From positions 1,087,045-1,151,044 of the forward strand of contig CAWHGF010000004.1 of the NCBI GenBank assembly GCA_963828825.1: a stretch of DNA of 64,000 nucleotides. The letters are read 5' to 3'. Both the position numbers and the translations under genes were made by a program. Below, piece after piece: positions 10,025 through 18,913 of this stretch; position 1 is the stretch's first letter, and every line of letters starts with the position of its first letter. Below the pieces are notes generated by a model. It had not been told where the DNA came from, ran no database searches, and saw nothing but the letters and a program-made list of their open reading frames with translations. The DNA is from Bog-473 sp963828825 (GTDB lineage: Bacteria; Actinomycetota; Acidimicrobiia; Acidimicrobiales; RAAP-2).

Positions 10025-10724
10025 CTAGGCTCTGCGGTTGGCGGATCGCAGCGAGAGCTCGAGGCCGATGACCAAGTTGAGGTCAACTGCCGGCAACCTG
10101 AGCGGGAAGAATCGACGGGCGCGCACTCGGAAGTGGCGGTCCAGTTCGGCAAGCACTTCTCGAGCAGTGTTGCAGTGCTCCTGCCTGATCATCCACTCGT
10201 ATGGCATGTTGTACCGCTTCTCGAACATCCGTTTGGTGGTGAAGCGTCGCCCCAGCGAGTAGAGGTCACCCCCTTCGCAAGGAATCACGACAATGAAGAC
10301 ACCACCCGGCCGCAGCACCCTGGCAACCTCTTGCAGCGCCACTGGAAGGTTGTAAAGGTGCTCGAGTACATGGATGGCGAGGACCCGATCGAACGAATCG
10401 TCGTCCCAAGGGAGTCTCTTCTCACAATCGGCGATGACCACCGAGAGACCGTCGCGCTGGGGGATCTGGGCCGCAAGCTGATCCGATGCCTCGAGGGCGA
10501 CATACTCTCCGCTCGGTTCGAACTGAACATGCGTACCCGTACCCGCTCCGATTTCCAACGTTCGCAAAGCTGAGGAAGCAGAGTCGAGCCGGAAAAGTAT
10601 GGTCAAACCGACTCACCCATCCAAAGCGCGTGGACTTCACAGATGTCAGAAACTCACGTATCCAGTCCTCCATGATTGCGGTCTGCTCGTCGGTGAGGGG
10701 CGCTCTCTCCTTGGGCCACGACAT
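10025..10724 (-). pseudogene. SAM-dependent methyltransferase, split by a +1 frameshift
   Basis: The N-terminal part starts at ATG 10724 (MSWPKERAPLTDEQTAIMED), 12 bp after the upstream gene, and the C-terminal part lies in the next frame. Removing one A from the A4 run at 10593-10596 joins them as ...FDHTFRLDSASSALRTLEIG. The joined 232-residue protein is a class I methyltransferase: motif I LEIGAGTGTHV, acidic motif II YVALEASD, motif III DDSFDRVLAIHVLEHL and VARVLRPGGVFIVVIPCEGG. It is the last gene of the heptose operon and may methylate the sugar or a precursor. Either a recent lesion or a homopolymer error. Confidence 0.8.
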
Positions 10725-10736
10725 CTCGAAGACCGG

Positions 10737-11477
10737 CTATCGAGGGCTCTTGGGATGCGCTCCAAGAGCGTCTACCCGTCGCAGATGCAATTCGAGATCA
10801 TTCAATCCACGGGAAGAGCCGATCTCGTAAAATCGTTCCTGCATCTCCAATCCCGCCAATCGGTGCGACTCACTCAACGTTTTGAACAGGTCCGCCAGAT
10901 CCGCCACAGCCCCTTCCGGGACCATTGACTCGACGACTCGTCGCTCCCATACCGAGAGCCCGTAGTCGACGTATTGCATTTCCTCGGGCGGATCCTCGAG
11001 TCCCTTCTCATACCGAGTCACCATCGTCCCATCGAACACGGCATTCGGTCTTTCGAGACCAATGCGATCGCGATAGACCGTCATGAGTACCGGAGCGGTT
11101 TGGACGGCGTACGCGGCCTCAATCTCACTCAGGTTAGTTGCAAGGTACGAATCACCGTAGACTACGAAGAAACTCGGCTCGGCGATTCCTTGATCGACTG
11201 TCAATCGCAGGGCACCACCCGTCCCGAGCCTCGCGTCGCCTTCGTCGACATAGCACACTTGTAGCCCGAACCGACTTCCGTTGCCGAGATGCCGCCGTAC
11301 GAGGTCGCCCCGGTAACCGATGCTCATGACGACTTGCTCGACGCCTTGCGCTGCCAGCCACGCCAGCTGCCAATCAACAAATGGCCTGTCAGCTACCAGA
11401 AGAAGGCATTTGGGCAGACGTTCGGTGTGAGGCAGCATTCTCCGACCGAGCCCGCCCGCCAGAACGACGCACTGCAT
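10737..11477 (-). CDS. hddC: Sugar-phosphate nucleotidyltransferase, HddC-like (heptose 1-phosphate guanylyltransferase)
   Basis: A 246-residue Rossmann-type nucleotidyltransferase. It opens with MQCVVLAGGLGRRMLPHTE, a variant of the GGxGxRLxPxT pyrophosphorylase signature, followed by LPKCLLLVADRPFVDWQL and the metal/sugar-binding VYGDSYL. The family transfers NMP to a sugar 1-phosphate. The assignment to heptose 1-phosphate rests on context: it starts 1 bp after an HddA-type GHMP kinase and shares an operon with GmhA and GmhB homologues, the four enzymes of the GDP-D-glycero-alpha-D-manno-heptose pathway. Which nucleotide is used cannot be read from sequence. Confidence 0.78.
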   Translation of the reverse strand: MQCVVLAGGLGRRMLPHTERLPKCLLLVADRPFVDWQLAWLAAQGVEQVVMSIGYRGDLVRRHLGNGSRFGLQVCYVDEGDARLGTGGALRLTVDQGIAEPSFFVVYGDSYLATNLSEIEAAYAVQTAPVLMTVYRDRIGLERPNAVFDGTMVTRYEKGLEDPPEEMQYVDYGLSVWERRVVESMVPEGAVADLADLFKTLSESHRLAGLEMQERFYEIGSSRGLNDLELHLRRVDALGAHPKSPR

Positions 11478-11478
11478 A

Positions 11479-12459
11479 TCAATCTCGCACGAGGACGACG
11501 GAGCCGTCGTGGTCGAATTGAAACCGCACCTCGCTCAGGCCCTGGGCATTCATCGCCGCGCGAAGTCGATCAGTATCTTTGGTGTAGAACAACAGAAAAC
11601 CACCGGACCCGGCGCCAACCAGCTTGCCGCCGAGGGCTCCGCTGTCCATCCCCACTCGGTACCAGTGGTCGATTGCGTCGTTGGACATGGTGGACGATCG
11701 GCGCTTCTTGTGTTGCCAGTGCTCATTCATCAGAGCAGCGAACGTAGCGGTGTCACCGCGCTGCAGCGCGTCACGGCTCGAATCCCCCAGCTCCTTGATG
11801 AAATGCAGGCTGTCCGTGACATCAGCGTCGTCACGTTCCGTGCCGACCCGCTGTTCTTCGAGAATCGAGTCGGCGTTGCGTGAATAACCCGTGAAGAACA
11901 TACAGAGATGCTCTTGAAGATCGAGCACGGTGTCGTCCGAAGCTCCAAGAGGCGCGACCGCCACCTGGCCATCATGTGCAAGGGTCATGTACTGAAGGCC
12001 ACCATACGCCGCAGCATATTGATCTTGCTTTCCGACCGGCCGGCCGAGTAGATCCATCTCTATATGGCACGCCTCCGCGGCGTTCTGTTCGATGGTACGA
12101 CTCTGTCGCAGATACGCATAGATCGCTCGTAACAAACCGACCGTGAACGTCCCCGAAGACCCGAGTCCGGTACTGGCCGGGATGTCTGCCACGCTCACCA
12201 GCTCGATAGAGGGTCCGATCGGATGGAGTCGAAGGGCCTCCCGGATGATCGGATGCTCAATATCATCGATACTCTCAACGCGCTCCAGGCTGGAATACTT
12301 GAGGAAATAATCGTCGGTGAACGTGCGGTTGATCGCTATGTAGATGTATCGGTTGATGGCCGCCGACAAGACCAGGCCACCAAAACGCTCGTAGTAGGAG
12401 GGCAGGTCGGTACCGCCTCCTCCGAGGGTGATGCGCAACGGCGTTCGCGTGATGATCAC
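11479..12459 (-). CDS. hddA: GHMP-family kinase, HddA-like (D-glycero-D-manno-heptose 7-phosphate kinase)
   Basis: I use GTG 12459 because it overlaps the upstream stop by 4 nt (GTGA) and the protein then begins with the family motif VIITRTPLRITLGGGGTD. GHMP motif 2 is IPASTGLGSSGTFTVGLL, and motif 3 is GGKLVGAGSGGFLLF near the C-terminus. GKQDQYAAAYGG is also typical of heptose/galactose-type kinases of this group. 326 residues, a normal length. The enzyme would phosphorylate C1 of D-glycero-D-manno-heptose 7-phosphate, giving the 1,7-bisphosphate for GmhB. The neighbouring nucleotidyltransferase starts 1 bp downstream. Confidence 0.8.
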   Translation of the reverse strand: MIITRTPLRITLGGGGTDLPSYYERFGGLVLSAAINRYIYIAINRTFTDDYFLKYSSLERVESIDDIEHPIIREALRLHPIGPSIELVSVADIPASTGLGSSGTFTVGLLRAIYAYLRQSRTIEQNAAEACHIEMDLLGRPVGKQDQYAAAYGGLQYMTLAHDGQVAVAPLGASDDTVLDLQEHLCMFFTGYSRNADSILEEQRVGTERDDADVTDSLHFIKELGDSSRDALQRGDTATFAALMNEHWQHKKRRSSTMSNDAIDHWYRVGMDSGALGGKLVGAGSGGFLLFYTKDTDRLRAAMNAQGLSEVRFQFDHDGSVVLVRD

Positions 12460-13250
12460 GAGACAAGATCCGTCGACAGCCGAGCGACCGCAAGCAACTG
12501 CCAACCGAAAGGAGACGAGTCGAGATTATACCGAAACGCTCGAGTGAAGAAACGAAGGGCCGCACCCGACGTGCCCTCATTGAGAGCGGTCTTCGACTGT
12601 TCCACGTCAGCGATAAGCCGTTTGCCGCGGACGATCACCAACAATTTGTAGAGATCGAAAAAGGGAAACCCGGCTCTTTGAACCGTGATGTCTTCGAATC
12701 TGCTTTCCTCGAGAAGACGCCGCAAACGCTTTGCAGTGAAGTGGCGCCGATGGCCTATGTGGCGATCGAAGGCCGAGCGGGGGCCTCCGGGTACGGTGAC
12801 GACGAGCCGAGATCCGGGAGCCAAGTAGTCGCTCGCATTGCGTAGTAACACATCAGGCCGGTCGACATGTTCCAGGACCTCGGAACACACAGCAAGCGTG
12901 GCCCGCCCGCGGTCCTCGTCACTGAGCTCTCTCTCCTGCAGAAGGTCACGTTGGGCGAATGTCACCGACAACCCTCGAGCCCGGGCCATCTGGGTGGCAC
13001 GCACAACTCCTTCGCCGCTGTTGTCAATACCTCGCACGTCTGCCTGAGGATAGGTCTCCGCCAAGAGGAGCGTGAACTCGCCCTGGCCACATCCGATTTC
13101 CAACACGACGGCGTCTGGCTCGACACTGCCCAACAGACCGAGAATGAGTCGGCTTCGGTACACAGTGGCGGGGTTGCCCGCCACGGCGTCCCCGAATGTC
13201 CCCCAATGTCGATTCCAGTCGTCGCTCTCAGGTTGTCCCGTTGCTTTCAT
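12456..13250 (-). CDS. Class I SAM-dependent methyltransferase
   Basis: 264 residues. Motif I is VVLEIGCGQGEFTLLLAE, followed by VRGIDNSGEGV, FAQRDLLQ, and TLAVCSEVLEHVDRPDVLL with LAPGSRLVVTVPGG. The segment SAFDRHIGHRRHFTAKRL resembles methyltransferases of sugar or quinone precursors found in glycan loci. There are no membrane segments. It lies 17 bp after the transaldolase gene and overlaps the kinase by 4 nt, so it belongs to the operon. Likely methylates a nucleotide sugar or a lipid-linked glycan; the substrate is unknown. Confidence 0.82.
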   Translation of the reverse strand: MKATGQPESDDWNRHWGTFGDAVAGNPATVYRSRLILGLLGSVEPDAVVLEIGCGQGEFTLLLAETYPQADVRGIDNSGEGVVRATQMARARGLSVTFAQRDLLQERELSDEDRGRATLAVCSEVLEHVDRPDVLLRNASDYLAPGSRLVVTVPGGPRSAFDRHIGHRRHFTAKRLRRLLEESRFEDITVQRAGFPFFDLYKLLVIVRGKRLIADVEQSKTALNEGTSGAALRFFTRAFRYNLDSSPFGWQLLAVARLSTDLVS

Positions 13251-13267
13251 CTGCCGACCGCGCCGAA

Positions 13268-13996
13268 TTACAGCACGTAGCCCGCGTCGACAGCATCTCG
13301 GTAAAACATCTTCACCGTATCGAGCGACACCTCTTCGAGACTTCGGCCAAGACCTCCCAGCTTCTTGAGAAGATCATGCGTCACCGTGATGATGTGGCAC
13401 CCCACCGACTCGGCCTGGCACACGTTGAGAACCTCGCGGGGGCTGGCCCAGAGCAACTCCAGGTTCGGATGCGGCCGCAACAGCTCGACAGCTCCCGCCA
13501 TGAGGGGAACCGGGTCACGGCCTGTGTCCGCGATGCGACCGGCAAAAACCGACACCACGGCACCGGAACTCTTTGACAATGACTCGGCCACAGTGCGGAC
13601 CTGGGCCAAGGTGAGGATCCCCGTGACGTTGAGATGCAATCCGTCAGCCGTGAGATCTGCGATGAGGGGACTTGAACTGACTCCTTCCGTGTTTGTCACC
13701 GGAATCTTGACGTACACATTCTGTCCCCATGAGGAGAGCCGGTGCGCCTGCCGCCTCATCCCGTCGAAATCATCCGCGCAGACCTCGAAGGAGATCGGCC
13801 GGTCCCTCACGTGATCGAGCACCTTCCGGGCGAAGCCCTCGTAGTCCTCGATCCCCGCCTTACGCATGAGAGTCGGGTTGGTGGTGAATCCGCTGAGCAC
13901 AGGGTCGGCAGCGAGCTCGAGGATCCCCTCGAGGTCGGCACCATCGGCAAAGACCTTTATCCGCAAACCGCTCCCCCACCCGACTTCCCGCTCCAT
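13268..13996 (-). CDS. Transaldolase family protein
   Basis: A 242-residue class I aldolase-type barrel with the transaldolase signature GFTTNPTLMRKAGI, the Schiff-base lysine strand VYVKIPVTNTEG, and later HLNVTGILTLAQ. It is of the short transaldolase/fructose-6-phosphate aldolase type, not the long TalB form. Start: ATG 13996 overlaps the upstream gene by 40 bp; a TTG at 13966 with GGGGGAG before it would give LRIKVFADGADL and a 10-bp overlap, and may be the real start. Being inside a heptose operon it may make sedoheptulose 7-phosphate from fructose 6-phosphate and erythrose 4-phosphate, feeding GmhA. That role is inference. Confidence 0.82.
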   Translation of the reverse strand: MEREVGWGSGLRIKVFADGADLEGILELAADPVLSGFTTNPTLMRKAGIEDYEGFARKVLDHVRDRPISFEVCADDFDGMRRQAHRLSSWGQNVYVKIPVTNTEGVSSSPLIADLTADGLHLNVTGILTLAQVRTVAESLSKSSGAVVSVFAGRIADTGRDPVPLMAGAVELLRPHPNLELLWASPREVLNVCQAESVGCHIITVTHDLLKKLGGLGRSLEEVSLDTVKMFYRDAVDAGYVL

Positions 13997-14556
13997 CGCG
14001 CACCACCATATCCCTTGTCTTCGATCCAGCTCACCGCCTTTGCAAGGCCCGTTGTCATCACGTCTGCGGACTCCGGCGGGCGTTCGGAGTACTGCCGGTC
14101 AATGAAGACGGTCTGGCACCCTGCTCTGCGGCCTGCCTCCACGTCTCGCCAGCGATCGCCCACCATGAAGCTGCGACTCAAATCGAGCCCGAGATCGTGA
14201 GCGGCGTCGAAGAGGAGTCCGGGAGCGGGCTTACGGCAACGGCATCCGTCCGCGTCGTCGTGAAAACAGACGTACACCGCCGCGACCGGAAGCTGCCGGC
14301 AGAGCTCCCGGTTGATGTCGTCGACGACCTCCCTGCTGTGCGTTCCCCTCGCGACGTCCGGCTGATTTGTCACCACAACCAGGACGAATCCAGCGACCAG
14401 TAGCCGGCGGAGAGAGGCCGCGGCCTCCGGATAGACGTCCAGCTCTCCCAAGGAGCCGGGCGGGTACGGTCGGCCCTGGCGGATCACGGGCCGGTTGAGC
14501 ACGCCGTCCCGATCGAGGAACACGGCCGGCCGGCTCTGCACTTCTTCCAAGGTCAT
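13957..14556 (-). CDS. gmhB: D-glycero-D-manno-heptose 1,7-bisphosphate 7-phosphatase (HAD-IIIA)
   Basis: 199 residues starting at ATG 14556, which overlaps the epimerase stop as ATGA. HAD motifs are clear: motif I FLDRDGVLNRP with both catalytic Asp, motif II VVVTNQPDVARG, motif III lysine in CRCRKPAPGLLFDAA, motif IV SFMVGDRWRDVEAG. The Zn-binding loop that marks GmhB/histidinol-phosphate phosphatase types is present (CFHDDADGCRCRKP, Cys-x-His ... Cys-x-Cys). It would remove the 7-phosphate from heptose 1,7-bisphosphate, the step between HddA and HddC. Confidence 0.88.
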   Translation of the reverse strand: MTLEEVQSRPAVFLDRDGVLNRPVIRQGRPYPPGSLGELDVYPEAAASLRRLLVAGFVLVVVTNQPDVARGTHSREVVDDINRELCRQLPVAAVYVCFHDDADGCRCRKPAPGLLFDAAHDLGLDLSRSFMVGDRWRDVEAGRRAGCQTVFIDRQYSERPPESADVMTTGLAKAVSWIEDKGYGGARWSGKSGGGAVCG

Positions 14557-15545
14557 GTGAGCCTTCCCGAAGAGACCTCCTCGAGCATCGACTCCAAGGA
14601 GGAGCGCATCGCCTCGCGGGTCGACATCGTGTGCGTCCAGCCGAGGGCTCGCACACGCTTGGTGCTCAACCTCATGACCGGGACGTCACCCTTCCATCCT
14701 CGGTCCGTGCCGGTGAACTCGAACTCCGTGCACTCAGGATCCAGCCCCATCACTTGGACGGCCATCCGGGCGATCTCACCCACCGTGACGTAGTCCCCGG
14801 TGGCGACGTTGTACGTTGCCACCGGGACCGAATCACGGGTGGCAGCGAGCAGAACGGCCTCGACGACATCGGCAACATGGATGTAGGACTTGCTCTGTCG
14901 GCCATCCCCCAGGATCAAGAGATGTCCCGGTTCGCTCGACAGGCGGCGAAGGAAGTCATACCCCACTCCATGAGTTTGACGGGGCCCAATGACATTGCCG
15001 AACCGAAAGACAAAGCCTCGAAGACCGAACATGTGACAGTACGCGGATATCAAGGCTTCTCCGGCCAACTTGCTGGCGCCATAGGTGGAGATTGGCAACA
15101 AGGGACCATGGTCCTCGTCAACCTCCTCTTCTCCCAGGTCACCGTAGACGCCACTCCCGGACGCGTACATAATCCGGGTCGCGCCCGACAGCCGCATAGC
15201 TTCAAGGACATGGTGGGTCAGCAGGGTGCCGGAGTCGAAATCGATTGCAGGTTCGACCGCGGCTCGCGCTATGTCGGGGTTCGATGCCAGGTGTATGACC
15301 GAGTCAGTCCCCGCCATCGCGACTGCGAGGCTGTCGAGGTCGGCGGCGTCCCCACGCACAATACGAAGCTTCTCGTCGCCCTCATGGCGATCGAGATGCC
15401 ATTCCCGCCCAGAGGAAAAATTGTCAAAGACAGTTACCGATTCGATTGACGCGCTGGCCAAGAGACGATCGACGAAGTGACTCCCGATGAATCCGGCGCC
15501 TCCCACGATGCACACGTTCGAGATTTGAGGAGGACGTTCAATCAC
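14553..15545 (-). CDS. NAD-dependent epimerase/dehydratase (extended SDR)
   Basis: I prefer GTG 15545: it overlaps the gmhA stop by 4 nt (GTGA), as other genes in this operon do, and has GGAAGG six bases before it. An ATG at 15560 is an alternative. About 330 residues: nucleotide-binding VCIVGGAGFIGSHFVDRLL, HLASNPDIARA, the catalytic SGSGVYGD Ser and YGASKLAGEALI (YxxxK), then FRFGNVIGPRQTHGVGYDF and an IHVADVVEAVLLA segment. Such enzymes act on nucleotide sugars as epimerases, dehydratases or reductases. Here the likely substrate is the NDP-heptose made by the operon, but the exact reaction is unknown. Confidence 0.82.
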   Translation of the reverse strand: MIERPPQISNVCIVGGAGFIGSHFVDRLLASASIESVTVFDNFSSGREWHLDRHEGDEKLRIVRGDAADLDSLAVAMAGTDSVIHLASNPDIARAAVEPAIDFDSGTLLTHHVLEAMRLSGATRIMYASGSGVYGDLGEEEVDEDHGPLLPISTYGASKLAGEALISAYCHMFGLRGFVFRFGNVIGPRQTHGVGYDFLRRLSSEPGHLLILGDGRQSKSYIHVADVVEAVLLAATRDSVPVATYNVATGDYVTVGEIARMAVQVMGLDPECTEFEFTGTDRGWKGDVPVMRLSTKRVRALGWTHTMSTREAMRSSLESMLEEVSSGRLT

Positions 15546-16138
15546 TTCAATCCTTCCCATTTGGCACTCTGGCGTGCCAAGAGAGGATGCGTGACGAGCA
15601 GGTGCCAGACCACGGCGCACAACCCTTCGGTGTGCGGAGTGACGCGGTCGGGATACAAGGGAGGTATCAACACGATGTGGTCAGCCACTTTCGCCGCGAA
15701 TCCTCCGTTGCGTCCGACGATGCCGAAGATCGACGCGCCGCGAGCTCGTGCCAATTCCATGGCCGCGACCAGATTGGCGGATACGCCCCGATCAGCATCG
15801 CCTCCCCCGACGGACAGCACCAGAAGCGCATCGAGATTCTTGAGGTGGGATCCGTCCAGCCAATCCGAGAAGACGTTCTTCCAACCATCGTCGTTGATGC
15901 GAGCGGTGAGCTCGGAAACATTGTCCGTGGGGGCGTAGGCCTCGAATCCACAGAGCTTGCGGAAGTCGTTCACGGCATGCGACGCATGACCCGCTGATCC
16001 ACCGACACCCAGCACAAAGAGGCGACCTCCACGTTCGCGAATTTCAGCCAGTCCCGATGCGCTGGCCTCAATCGCCAAGGGATCGATCCGCTTCAACACC
16101 TCGATGGATTCCCGGATGAATTCCTCTGTGAAGCTCAC
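15542..16138 (-). CDS. gmhA: Phosphoheptose isomerase-like SIS-domain protein
   Basis: 198 residues, a single SIS domain of the GmhA type: an N-terminal helix, LFVLGVGGSAGHASHAVNDF (phosphosugar-binding GGSA loop), LLVLSVGGGDADRGVSANL (second Ser/Gly loop) and the C-terminal HTEGLCAVVWHLLVTHPL helix with the acid/His positions of GmhA. It would convert sedoheptulose 7-phosphate to D-glycero-D-manno-heptose 7-phosphate, the first committed step. The start ATG 16138 lies 39 bp after the glycosyltransferase gene. Usually GmhA is tetrameric and cytosolic. Confidence 0.84.
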   Translation of the reverse strand: MSFTEEFIRESIEVLKRIDPLAIEASASGLAEIRERGGRLFVLGVGGSAGHASHAVNDFRKLCGFEAYAPTDNVSELTARINDDGWKNVFSDWLDGSHLKNLDALLVLSVGGGDADRGVSANLVAAMELARARGASIFGIVGRNGGFAAKVADHIVLIPPLYPDRVTPHTEGLCAVVWHLLVTHPLLARQSAKWEGLK

Positions 16139-16177
16139 CTAAAAGACCGCCAATCGGAACCGGGCCAGCGGCTGGTC

Positions 16178-17458
16178 CTAGCCACCATCATCTGATGCCA
16201 CAGCACCTCGACCAAACTTCACCCCCGTGGCGTGAAGCAGCAGGGTAAAGCAGAAGGTTGAGAAACCCATGATGACAAACAATAAACCTGTGACCGCCAG
16301 GTGGTCCACAGCTGATGCTGGACCGGGAAGCTTGTGGCCACGAACGAAGTATTCGATGAGCAGCACGCCAACCAGCAGGGCGCCGGCCGAAAAGAGGGCG
16401 AAACTCACGAGGACCGTTCGAGTGTAACGAAAGAGAGCTTTCCAGCGAGCCCCGGACTTCGCCGAATAGTCAGACACGACCTGAGCAAGCACTCCGGAGA
16501 ACGCGCTCTGTAGTCCCAAAACAGCAAGCGTGACTCCGAGCAGTTGCCAATACAGGCTGAACGTATACGCGCCGATCGTTATTGAGCCAAAACTCAATGG
16601 CAGCGTGAGGAGAAGCCCGAGGGCCAACAACGCAAGGCCGGGCTTGAGCATGAAGAACTGCGCGCGAAAGACGAACATTGTCCGCAGATTGATCCAGGCA
16701 GCCAAGAAAGGGGAAAACCATCCAGACCGTTTGTGATGTGAAACTCTGCCGTCGCGGTCGCGGTAAAACGTCACCGGTACCTCGGTGGTCCGAAGCTGCA
16801 TCAAGACCGACTTGAGCACCATCTCCGATGCGTACTCCCACGATTGTGAGGCGAGGCCCATCCGTTGGAGCGCCTCTTTACTGATGCCGCGCATACCGCA
16901 ATGAATGTCGGTAAACCGGCTGCCGTAAAGGCGATTCAAGATCCAGGTGGTCAAAGGAGTTCCGACGTAGCGGTGCAGCGCTGGCATTGCACCGTCTTCG
17001 ATGCTGCCCAGCCATCGGGAGCCCATAACGAAGTCGTATCCCTCGTGAAGTCTTGCGACGAAGGGAGCCAACTGTCGAAAGTCATAGGTACAGTCGGCAT
17101 CACCCATCACGACATATCGCCCGCGAATGTGAGGAACCGCATCTTGATATGCGCGCCCCAGTCCCCGTTTCGGTGTACGTAACACTCGGGCGCCTCCGGC
17201 CAGGGCGAGCTCCGCAGTGCCATCATCCGAGCTGTCGACTATCAGGACTTCACCGCAGACACCGGCATCGCGAAGACCCTCTTTGCACCACGAGACGAAT
17301 TCAGAGATGGTGAGCCTCTCGTTGACGGCGGGTACAACGATCGACACTTCGGGATTCGCGACATCGTGATCGGGAATAAGAAGCTGGTCAACCTGGTCGG
17401 GACGGTCGTCACAACCCTTGTCCCCGTCCCGCTCGCTCGCCGACACGATCTCCGACAC
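16178..17458 (-). CDS. Family 2 glycosyltransferase with C-terminal membrane domain
   Basis: The catalytic domain holds VSIVVPAVNERLTISEF, VLIVDSSDDGTAEL, TPKRGLGRAYQDA, and the metal site YVVMGDADCTYDF, then FTDIHCGMRGISKEAL, which matches polyprenyl-phosphate-sugar synthases. After about residue 280 come four or so membrane helices (FFMLKPGLALLALGLLLTLP onward). I chose GTG 17458 with AGGGG six bases upstream; a TTG at 17482 gives eight extra residues. It probably charges a lipid carrier at the inner face of the membrane. It lies in the same transcript as the GT-C gene 86 bp upstream and gmhA downstream. Confidence 0.85.
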   Translation of the reverse strand: MSEIVSASERDGDKGCDDRPDQVDQLLIPDHDVANPEVSIVVPAVNERLTISEFVSWCKEGLRDAGVCGEVLIVDSSDDGTAELALAGGARVLRTPKRGLGRAYQDAVPHIRGRYVVMGDADCTYDFRQLAPFVARLHEGYDFVMGSRWLGSIEDGAMPALHRYVGTPLTTWILNRLYGSRFTDIHCGMRGISKEALQRMGLASQSWEYASEMVLKSVLMQLRTTEVPVTFYRDRDGRVSHHKRSGWFSPFLAAWINLRTMFVFRAQFFMLKPGLALLALGLLLTLPLSFGSITIGAYTFSLYWQLLGVTLAVLGLQSAFSGVLAQVVSDYSAKSGARWKALFRYTRTVLVSFALFSAGALLVGVLLIEYFVRGHKLPGPASAVDHLAVTGLLFVIMGFSTFCFTLLLHATGVKFGRGAVASDDGG

Positions 17459-17543
17459 CTGGCGCCCCTGTTCCCCTCCCAAACATGTGACGCATGGGAT
17501 GCGTTTCGAAGCCTCTCACGATCGAGCCGTGTGCAGACCGTAC

Positions 17544-18893
17544 CTACCGACCCAACGCTACAGCTGTCGAAGGCGTCGGCTCAATCTCCACCCAGGCCTC
17601 TTCCCGGCGTTGCGAGGAAGCTCTTCCACGCGCAATCAAATTATCGATTCCGGCCGCCGCGAGCAATACCAGGGGCACCTCGGCTGCCGCTCGGTAGCGG
17701 GGATCCCCGATCCCTGTTCCAACGGCCACGATGACAGTGACCACAAAGGCTAGGAGCGGGTACAGGGCGACACGACGGCGGCGAAGCGCTACGGCCCCAA
17801 TCGCCGCGGGCACGAGCAAAAGCCAGTAGCTGATCATTTCAAGTCGGCTGACTCCCACCCAGGTGCCCATCCACTGAGCATCAATGGTCGTCTGCTGGAA
17901 GGGGTTCCAGAAACCGAAGGTTCGACCCTCTCTGGCAAAGACGACCAGTGGCACCCGACTCAAATGGCCTTCTGCGTAAGTGAGCCCGTTGTGCAAATAC
18001 TTTCCGTCAGAGATCGACTGGTCACCCCCGTAAAAGGGATACAAACAAGACAACTCGCCATAACCGATATCCGGTCCGTAGTAGGCAGGTTCGCAATTGG
18101 CGGTGGCGACGGCAGGTCCAAATCCGTTCGAAAGCAACACTGGTCGCTGGAAACGACCGAGATTGAATATGGTCCAGGGCGCGAGCACCAGAAGCAGAAC
18201 CACGCCCGCAACGACGAGCCAGGTTATGGCCCGACGCCAGTTACCCCGGTTGACCCCCAGAACGACCGGGATCAAAACAAGAGGGAAGATGAGAATCTGT
18301 TCGGACCTGGTCATGGCCATGACTCCGCACAGGCCTCCGAGAACGGCGCACCTTCGGATCGAGGGGGCATTCCGAAACCTGTAGACCAAGATGAGAAAGA
18401 CAGCAATTTCGGGCAACAGCAAAGTCTCTGACAGGATGGCCCGCTCGTAGACCCACAAACCGGCATAACCGGCGGCGATGCCCGCCGCGAGAAGGCCCAC
18501 GCGGTCTCCAGCCACTTGTCGGGCACACAATCCCACCAGCAACACCGTGGCGGTTCCGATGAGGCACGCCAGGACTTGCTGGTGGAACCAACTGTGTTGA
18601 CCGAACCAGGCCCAAATGGTGAGTACCATCGCCCAAGCAGGAGGACGAAGAGCGTCTGGACGAAGGGTGGTCGGACTTACGAACCAATGGCCTGCGGCGT
18701 TCAGATTCCCCTGGGCGGACCACTCGGAACCATCACCGCCCACCTTCTCGTGCCGGGAGAGCACAATGACGAGCAGACGCAAACCAAATCCACTTGCCGT
18801 GATCAGACCCAGCCACCGCCAGAAGTGCGCCACAAGCTGCGGTTGGGCCACGAACAACGGTTTGTCGAGCGGCTGCTCCTCTACGGTTTTCAT
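17544..18893 (-). CDS. Polytopic membrane glycosyltransferase (GT-C/PMT-like)
   Basis: 449 residues from ATG 18893 (MKTVEEQPLDKP); the longer frame adds only low-information sequence. After the first membrane helix comes an external loop with an acidic motif (VGGDGSEWSAQG) and RPDALRPPAWAMVLTIWAWF, then YERAILSETLLLPEIAVFLIL, a layout found in ArnT/PMT-like (GT39/GT83) enzymes. About 10-11 membrane helices; a soluble loop holds CEPAYYGPDIGYGELSCLYP with paired cysteines. Likely adds a sugar from a lipid carrier to a surface acceptor. It is the first intact gene of the heptose operon; the promoter should lie in 18894-18913 or further upstream. Confidence 0.78.
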   Translation of the reverse strand: MKTVEEQPLDKPLFVAQPQLVAHFWRWLGLITASGFGLRLLVIVLSRHEKVGGDGSEWSAQGNLNAAGHWFVSPTTLRPDALRPPAWAMVLTIWAWFGQHSWFHQQVLACLIGTATVLLVGLCARQVAGDRVGLLAAGIAAGYAGLWVYERAILSETLLLPEIAVFLILVYRFRNAPSIRRCAVLGGLCGVMAMTRSEQILIFPLVLIPVVLGVNRGNWRRAITWLVVAGVVLLLVLAPWTIFNLGRFQRPVLLSNGFGPAVATANCEPAYYGPDIGYGELSCLYPFYGGDQSISDGKYLHNGLTYAEGHLSRVPLVVFAREGRTFGFWNPFQQTTIDAQWMGTWVGVSRLEMISYWLLLVPAAIGAVALRRRRVALYPLLAFVVTVIVAVGTGIGDPRYRAAAEVPLVLLAAAGIDNLIARGRASSQRREEAWVEIEPTPSTAVALGR

Positions 18894-18913
18894 CTTGTCC
18901 TTCGAGTTCTGAC

